Shown here: one piece after another, positions 5,456 through 9,905 of the stretch
Layout of the letters: the number at the start of each line of letters is the position of its first letter
Position numbering within the stretch: position 1 is the first letter of the stretch
Source: JAJDAN01 sp046583095
Lineage (GTDB): Bacteria; Myxococcota_A; UBA9160; UBA4427
Length of the DNA: 9,905 nucleotides
Reading direction: 5' to 3'
Assembly (NCBI GenBank): GCA_046583095.1
Contig: JAYGDB010000181.1
Coordinates: forward strand, 1-9,905
The notes under the pieces: model-generated
The model's input: only the letters and a program-made list of their open reading frames with translations
What the model was told of the DNA's origin: nothing
The model's database searches: none
Program-made: the position numbers and the translations under genes

Positions 5456-6973
5456 TCAGCCGCCGGCGAGCTCCGCGCGGACTTGGCGGCGCAGGAGCTT
5501 CCCGGTCTCGTTGTAAGGCAGCTCGTCGCGGAACTCGATCCGCTGTGGCACACGGGACGATCGCAGGCGGTCCTTCACCCATTGCTGCAGCGCTTCCGCG
5601 CTGGCCGTGGCGCCCGTCTTCAGGACGATTGCCGCGGCGACCCCTTCGCCCCACTGCTCGTCGGGAATCCCCACGACCGCCGCGTCCGCGACCGCTTCGT
5701 GTTCGAGGAGCACGTCCTCGATCTCGCCGGGGGACAGGTTCTCTCCGCCGCGGACGATCACGTCGTCGATACGACCCTCGACGAAGAGGTAGCCCTCCTC
5801 GTCCAGGGAGCCACCGTCGCGCGTAGCGAACCACCCGTCATCCGAGAGGAGGCTGCCACGGCCGAGATACTCGCCCGAGACCTGCTCGCCGCGTACGCAG
5901 ATCTCTCCTCGCTCGCCAACCGCGACCGGCTTACCGTCCTCGTCGCAGATTTGCACCTCGAGGGTGGGCAGGGGACGCCCGACGGACACGAGTCGGCGCC
6001 GGCCGGCAGGATCGTCGCTGGCCGCCGCCTCGCGATGATCGTCCGGGGTCAGCACCGAGATCGTCGAGCTCGTCTCGGTGAGCCCGTAGGCGTTCGTGAA
6101 ATCCGTCGTCGGGAACAGCGCCATCGCCTTCTCGATCACGGGAAGGGGCATCTTGCCGCCCCCGTACGAGAGGGCTCGCACGCTGCCGAGATCCCCGGTC
6201 TCGCCGGGGGCGAGCGTCTTCTCGAGTTCGGCGATGATCCGCTGGAGCATCGTGGGCACCACGAACGCGTTCGTGATCTTTTCCTCCCGGGCGAGGGAGA
6301 GCCACTCGCCGGCACTGAAGTTCGGCAGCTGCACGATGCGACGCCCCGAGTAGACGGAACTCGCGATCGCCGCCATTCCGGCGATGTGGTACGGCGGCAC
6401 GCTCATCAGTGCGGCGTCTTCCTCGGCTGCACCCATGAACTCCACCGACCCGAGGATGTAGGAGACGATGTGCTTGTGCCGCAGGACCGCGCCCTTCGGG
6501 GCGCCCGTGGTGCCGCTCGTGAAGAGCAGGATCGCAATGTCCTCGGGATCCATCGGCCAGTCGGGTTCGATTTCGGTCTCTGGGCCCGACGTCGCCGCGT
6601 CGATCCACTCGTCTCGATCCACCACCTGGATGCCGTCGAGCTCGGCGAGGTCGGGGGCTCGCTCGGCGTCGGTGATCAGCAAGGCCGGTGCGATCTGGTC
6701 GGCGAGCCGCGCCACCTCGTCGGCGGTCAGCCGGTAGTTCAGCGGCACGAACGGACGACCCGACCAGGCGCTGCCGAAGAGCGCGATCGGAACCGCGAGG
6801 CTGCTGACGTCGAGCATGGCCACGCGCTCGACACCCGCGTTCTGGATCGTCTGCTTAGCGCGATGGGAGGCCCGGAAGAGGTCCGTGTAGGTGAGCGAGC
6901 GACCGGCGCTGGTGACAGCCACGCGCTCGCCAAAGCCGGACGAGGCCATCTCGAGCAGCATCATGAGGTTCAT
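5456..6973 (-). CDS. AMP-forming acyl-CoA ligase (ANL superfamily)
   Basis: This 505-residue cytoplasmic enzyme activates a carboxylic acid with ATP to an acyl-adenylate and then an acyl-CoA. Core motifs in order: LLFTSGTTGAPKGAV (149-163, phosphate-binding loop), VPPYHIAGM (192-200), SYGGGKMP (269-276), NAYGLTETS (294-302, adenine loop), GWFATRDGG (380-388), GRIDDVIVRGGENLSPGEIE (400-419, hinge and C-domain) and PYNETGKLL (486-494) with the catalytic Lys492. The motif around 384-388 reads TRDGG where most members have TGD; the Asp that binds the ribose is kept. The ATG at 6973 is preceded by AGGAG (6986-6990) at a rather long 12-nt spacing; ATGs at 6964 and 6961 are alternatives. It lies 31 nt after the small three-Cys protein gene and 7 nt before the hydratase, so it is part of one operon. 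Substrate class (aliphatic, aromatic or cyclic) is not evident. Confidence 0.95.
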   Translation of the reverse strand: MNLMMLLEMASSGFGERVAVTSAGRSLTYTDLFRASHRAKQTIQNAGVERVAMLDVSSLAVPIALFGSAWSGRPFVPLNYRLTADEVARLADQIAPALLITDAERAPDLAELDGIQVVDRDEWIDAATSGPETEIEPDWPMDPEDIAILLFTSGTTGAPKGAVLRHKHIVSYILGSVEFMGAAEEDAALMSVPPYHIAGMAAIASSVYSGRRIVQLPNFSAGEWLSLAREEKITNAFVVPTMLQRIIAELEKTLAPGETGDLGSVRALSYGGGKMPLPVIEKAMALFPTTDFTNAYGLTETSSTISVLTPDDHREAAASDDPAGRRRLVSVGRPLPTLEVQICDEDGKPVAVGERGEICVRGEQVSGEYLGRGSLLSDDGWFATRDGGSLDEEGYLFVEGRIDDVIVRGGENLSPGEIEDVLLEHEAVADAAVVGIPDEQWGEGVAAAIVLKTGATASAEALQQWVKDRLRSSRVPQRIEFRDELPYNETGKLLRRQVRAELAGG

Positions 6974-7004
6974 GGGGGGACCGCTCTCCTGCTCTTCTCG
7001 GGAG

Positions 7005-7316
7005 CTAGTCGGAAGACGGAAGCGGCTTTGCGCCCTTGACGGTGAGCGCTGTACCGCCGACCGCGAAGGAGCCCTTGCCGGGCTTGGTGCAAAGCAGCTC
7101 GAGATCCGCGGCTTCGTTGATGTAGCGTTTGCCGATTTGGGTGCCTTCCGCGGCGTCTTCCGAGAGGGTCTGCCCGGGGGGAATCTCCGTTCCGAGTTCG
7201 ACCATCGGCGCACCACCGCAGGTGACTTCGACGTCGCCCTGGGGCGCCACGATGACCATCACCTCGGTGTCGCAGACCGCGCTCTTCAGTCGACTTCCCG
7301 CCTTGAGTTCAGCCAT
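7005..7316 (-). CDS. Small conserved protein with three cysteines, first gene of the acyl-CoA operon
   Basis: This is a 103-residue soluble protein with no signal peptide or membrane helix. The chain MAELKAGSRLKSAVCDTEVM ... PLPSSD has three Cys: Cys15 (SAVCDTEV), Cys33 (VTCGGAPM) and Cys76 (ELLCTKPGKGS). It appears beta-rich with several glycines. I recognise the type from actinobacterial and proteobacterial acyl-CoA gene clusters, where similar short proteins sit next to ligases and CoA-transferases (memory, not checked); no function is established. Three Cys could bind a metal together with another ligand, or the protein could be an accessory to the ligase. The start at ATG 7316 has GGAGG at 7330-7334 (13 nt away) and a closer AAGGT. 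Longer versions of the frame run antisense through the plus-strand CoA-transferase and are not credible. The ligase follows after 31 nt. Confidence 0.8.
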   Translation of the reverse strand: MAELKAGSRLKSAVCDTEVMVIVAPQGDVEVTCGGAPMVELGTEIPPGQTLSEDAAEGTQIGKRYINEAADLELLCTKPGKGSFAVGGTALTVKGAKPLPSSD

Positions 7317-7324
7317 ACCTTGCG

Positions 7325-7338
7325 ACTCGCCTCCGAGT
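7325..7338. promoter_or_regulatory. Short inverted repeat over the SD of the three-Cys protein gene
   Basis: ACTCG-CCTC-CGAGT has perfect 5-bp arms and a 4-nt loop in the divergent gap between the two catabolic units. On the minus strand it covers the GGAGG of the three-Cys gene. It could be an operator half-element or an RNA hairpin that hides the SD. The 92-bp gap holds no other convincing promoter boxes on either strand. Confidence 0.25.
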
Positions 7339-7408
7339 GAAGAACCGAAAGAGTCCGAGACGATAGCCACTCCCCCGTCAGGTGGCAGGGCGGCTCTCGT
7401 CTGCGACG

Positions 7409-8773
7409 ATGGGCCCCATGCCGCCCCCTGCAGCAGCCCGTGAGACGACCCCGGCACTGGGGATTCCCGGTTCGGGAGCCGCCGCCGATTACGCGCGGAA
7501 TCTGGTCGAGTCTCTCGGGTGGCAAGCCGAGCCGGACGGCGCCTCGGCGGACCGCTCACCCGCCGATGCCTGGGCGCTCTCGGGGGCGATGATGCTGACA
7601 GGTGCGAAGGACGGCCCCGCGTTGCCGGCGCCCGCGCCGATCGCGACCTGCGCGGACGGCGCCGGACGGGCGCTGGTCGCACTCGCTCTCGCGATGACGG
7701 GAATCGCACCCCGGGGACTCGACGGCGCGGCGCTCCTGGGCGAGCGCGCCGCCCTGGCCGAGCCACCTCTCGAACGCGCCGGACGAACCTCGCCGGGAGG
7801 AAGCGCCCGGATCCTCGCGTGCGCGGACGGCTGGCTGGCCCTGAACCTGGCGCGCCCCGACGATGTCGCACTGATCCCGGCCTGGCTCGAGACCGATCCC
7901 GGCGGCGAGGCCGATCCCTGGGAGCGGGTTGCCGCACACGTCGCCGGGCAACCGCGGAATGCGCTCGTCGCCCGGGGGCGAGGGATGGGCTTGGCGGTGG
8001 CCGCCGTCGGGCCGGCCGAAGACCCCCGCTGGTGCCGGATCGAGTTGCAGGGCGAAGCCCGGCCCGCGCCCTCGAGTCCTCCGCTGGTCGTCGATCTGTC
8101 CTCCCTCTGGGCGGGTCCACTGTGTGGCCAGCTACTCGCAGCGTGCGGCGCCCGGGTCGTCAAGGTAGAGAGTGTCGAGCGTCCCGACGGCGCGCGTCGC
8201 GGAAGCGCACCGTTCTTCCAGCTGCTGAACGCCGAGAAGGAATCCGTCGCGTTCGAATTCAGGGACGAGCGCGACCGGCGCCGGCTCGGCGCGCTGCTCG
8301 CCCGAGCGGACATCGTGATCGAGAGCAGTCGTCCTCGTGCGTTACGCCAACTCGGCCTTCGAGCCGAAACCTACGTCGAAGAGCAGGCAGTAACCTGGGT
8401 CAGCCTGACCGGCTACGGACGCCGCCAGCCCGAGGCCGGGTGGATCGCGTTCGGAGACGACGCCGCCGCATCGGCCGGACTCGTCGCGACGGCCCCCGAC
8501 GGCGACCCCTGCTTCTGCGGGGACGCGATTGCCGACCCGCTCGCCGGGCTGCACGCGGCGCTGGCGGCCCTCGCGAGCTGGGCCCAGGGAGGCGCGCGAC
8601 TCCTCGACGTGTCGCTCCAGGGAGTCGCCGGCCAGGTGGCGGGATTCCCAGTGCCCCCGGGCCGTCTGCGGGAAGACCCCGCGCCGCCGCGGGCCCGACC
8701 CATCCGGGGGCACGCAGCCGAGAGCGGCCGTGACACCGAGCGCGTCCTCGCTGAACTCCGCATCCCGTGCTGA
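7409..8773 (+). CDS. CaiB/BaiF-type CoA-transferase with unusual domain order
   Basis: This is a 454-residue protein from ATG 7409; GTG 7382 and ATG 7418 are alternatives and none has a clear SD. The C-terminal half is a family III CoA-transferase front half: LVVDLSSLWAGPLCGQLLAA (226-245), CGARVVKVESVERPDGARRG (246-265), LLNAEKESVAFEF (272-284), ADIVIESSRPRALRQLGL (300-317), VTWVSLTGYG (328-337), IADPLAGLHAAL (374-385) with likely catalytic Asp376, and RLLDVSLQG (397-405). The N-terminal half looks like the back half of the same fold: ALSGAMMLTGAKDGP (56-70), PIATCADGAG (77-86) where the catalytic Asp seems lost, LDGAALLGERAAL (104-116) and the small-domain-like ACADGWLALNLARPDD (137-152). 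It therefore reads as a permuted or truncated tandem form. It is divergent from the acyl-CoA operon, and its end overlaps the amidohydrolase start. CoA transfer is likely; activity of this form is unproven. Confidence 0.85.
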   Translation: MGPMPPPAAARETTPALGIPGSGAAADYARNLVESLGWQAEPDGASADRSPADAWALSGAMMLTGAKDGPALPAPAPIATCADGAGRALVALALAMTGIAPRGLDGAALLGERAALAEPPLERAGRTSPGGSARILACADGWLALNLARPDDVALIPAWLETDPGGEADPWERVAAHVAGQPRNALVARGRGMGLAVAAVGPAEDPRWCRIELQGEARPAPSSPPLVVDLSSLWAGPLCGQLLAACGARVVKVESVERPDGARRGSAPFFQLLNAEKESVAFEFRDERDRRRLGALLARADIVIESSRPRALRQLGLRAETYVEEQAVTWVSLTGYGRRQPEAGWIAFGDDAAASAGLVATAPDGDPCFCGDAIADPLAGLHAALAALASWAQGGARLLDVSLQGVAGQVAGFPVPPGRLREDPAPPRARPIRGHAAESGRDTERVLAELRIPC

Positions 8774-9905
8774 TCCGCAACGTCGAGATCGACGGAAACT
8801 GCGGGCTCGACGTCCGCACCGACGGCGAGCGCATCGACGCCATCGGACCCGATCTCGAGGCGCCCGCAGGAGCGACGATCGTGGAGGGCCGCGGGGGCGC
8901 CCTGCTCCCCGGCCTCCACGACCACCATCTCCACCTGTACGCGCTGGCCGCCGCACGACACTCGGCCCGCTGCGGCCCGCCCGAGGTTCGCGACGAAGCG
9001 GGCCTCGCCCGCGCGCTGCGAGCCGCAGACGACCGGCGGGGCCGCGCGGACGAGTGGATCCGCGGCGTCGGCTACCACGAATCCGTTGCCGGCGATCTCG
9101 ACGCCAGTCGCCTCGACGCGCTGCTGCCCGGGACACCCGTGCGGATCCAGCACCGCAGCGGGGCGATGTGGATCCTCAACTCGGCCGGCCTCGAGAAGCT
9201 GACTCTCGGCAACCGCCTGCCCGCCGGCGTCGAGCACGCGCCCGACGGAAGCCCGAATGGACGTTTCCTGCGACTCGACGCTTGGCTGAGAAGACGGATC
9301 GGCACTTCCGAGCCCCCGGATCTGTCGGAGGTCGGTGCAACCCTGGCGCGTTTCGGCGTGACCGGCGTGACCGACGCGACCCCCACGAACGACCCCGCCA
9401 CCCTCTCGCGTCTCTCCCGAGCGGTCGAAAGCGGCGCCCTGCGCCAGCGGCTGCGGGTGATGGGCACGGGCGCCCTGCCGGTGCCCGAACAGGCGCGCGT
9501 CACGCGCGGTGCCGTAAAGCTCGTCCTCACCGAGTTCGACCTGCCCGCCTTCGACGCCCTGCAGCTCGACATCGAGAACGCCCACGCGGCCGGCCGCGAG
9601 GTGGCAATTCACTGCGTGACCCGTGCCGAACTCGTGCTCGCCCTCGGCGCCTTCGAGGCGGCCGGCAGCGGGCCCGGCGATCGCATCGAGCACGCCTCGA
9701 TCGCCCCACCCGAACTCGCGGGACAGATCGCTGCGCTGGATCTCGCGGTCGTCACGCAGCCGAACTTCATCCGGGAGCGCGGAGACGCCTATGCGTCCGA
9801 GGTCGACGCGATAGATCGCCCCTGGCTGTACCGCTGCCAGGGGCTGATCGAGGCGGGGGTCGCGCTCGGCGGAGGAACCGATGCTCCCTTCGGCGATCCG
9901 GATCC
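8767..9905 (+). CDS. Metal-dependent amidohydrolase (Amidohydro_3/YtcJ-like), 3' end outside window
   Basis: The frame runs from GTG 8767 to the window edge (379 residues). GTG overlaps the CoA-transferase stop (GTGCTGA, 7 nt), indicating coupled translation; no SD is visible. The N-terminus (LIRNVEIDG, then DVRTDGERIDAIGPDLEAPA, 15-34) is the usual small beta domain. Metal-site motifs follow in the expected order: LLPGLHDHHLHL (46-57, His54 and His56), VKLVLTE (250-256, Lys251 as the likely carboxylated lysine), EVAIHCVT (278-285, His282), DRIEHAS (305-311, His309) and GGGTDAPFG (369-377, Asp372). Such enzymes hydrolyse amide or other C-N bonds in cyclic or acylated substrates in the cytoplasm; no signal peptide is present. 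Pairing with a CoA-transferase suggests it releases or opens a compound that then enters CoA metabolism (inference). Confidence 0.92.
   Translation, partial: MLIRNVEIDGNCGLDVRTDGERIDAIGPDLEAPAGATIVEGRGGALLPGLHDHHLHLYALAAARHSARCGPPEVRDEAGLARALRAADDRRGRADEWIRGVGYHESVAGDLDASRLDALLPGTPVRIQHRSGAMWILNSAGLEKLTLGNRLPAGVEHAPDGSPNGRFLRLDAWLRRRIGTSEPPDLSEVGATLARFGVTGVTDATPTNDPATLSRLSRAVESGALRQRLRVMGTGALPVPEQARVTRGAVKLVLTEFDLPAFDALQLDIENAHAAGREVAIHCVTRAELVLALGAFEAAGSGPGDRIEHASIAPPELAGQIAALDLAVVTQPNFIRERGDAYASEVDAIDRPWLYRCQGLIEAGVALGGGTDAPFGDPD

Noticed and set aside
4153..7039. Very long open frames on the plus strand (over 500 codons) opposite the hydratase and ligase genes
   Set aside because: They are antisense to genes with complete catalytic motifs, are Arg/Gly/Pro-rich and match no family; GC-rich third positions keep such frames open.
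7317..8120. Minus-strand extension of the three-Cys protein to a 371-residue frame
   Set aside because: The extension is antisense to the CoA-transferase, Arg/Pro/Ser-rich, and the sensible start with SD is at 7316.
8413..9693. Minus-strand frame of about 426 codons opposite the amidohydrolase
   Set aside because: The plus-strand frame has all metal-binding motifs in order, so the minus frame is a shadow.

Overview
The window is GC-rich DNA that is almost fully coding. It looks like a free-living, envelope-bearing (Gram-negative type) bacterium with a large CoA-based catabolic repertoire. A DUF6502/DUF5666 pair, a predicted outer-membrane barrel and family III CoA-transferases together suggest a proteobacterial, myxococcotal or Binatota-like uncultured lineage. 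That placement is inference from gene content. No rRNA, tRNA, mobile element or CRISPR array is seen.

Left part (1-3106): a small envelope or secretion module. A secreted protein of unknown function (1-220, minus strand, cut by the window edge) is divergent from a predicted outer-membrane beta-barrel (357-1244, plus). Facing the barrel is a two-gene minus-strand operon: a DUF6502 putative regulator (2161-3057), then a translationally coupled, secreted DUF5666 protein with four glycine-rich 12-residue repeats (1314-2168). Three near-identical 17-bp palindromes of the form RTGGG-N7-CCCAC tie the module together. Two lie in the divergent promoter region, one of them exactly filling the spacer of a near-consensus sigma70-type promoter. 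The third sits just upstream of the DUF6502 start codon. The simplest model is an autoregulated regulator that controls the surface proteins.

Right part (3205-9905): a CoA-thioester catabolic cluster in two divergent transcription units. The minus unit reads, in transcription order, a 103-residue conserved protein with three Cys (7316-7005), an AMP-forming acyl-CoA ligase (6973-5456), an enoyl-CoA hydratase/isomerase with an unusual N-terminal extension (5448-4447) and a CaiB/BaiF CoA-transferase (4410-3205). Gaps are 7 to 36 nt. The plus unit has an unusual CoA-transferase (about 7409-8773) that overlaps the start of a metal-dependent amidohydrolase (8767 to beyond the window). Together they could activate a carboxylic acid, hydrate or isomerise an unsaturated intermediate, move CoA between acids and hydrolyse an amide or ring bond. 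The substrate cannot be read from the sequence.

The most notable points are the three-copy operator with its embedded promoter, and two neighbouring enzymes (the hydratase and the plus-strand CoA-transferase). In both, the domain order looks like the back half of the fold followed by the catalytic front half, as in a truncated tandem duplication or circular permutation.
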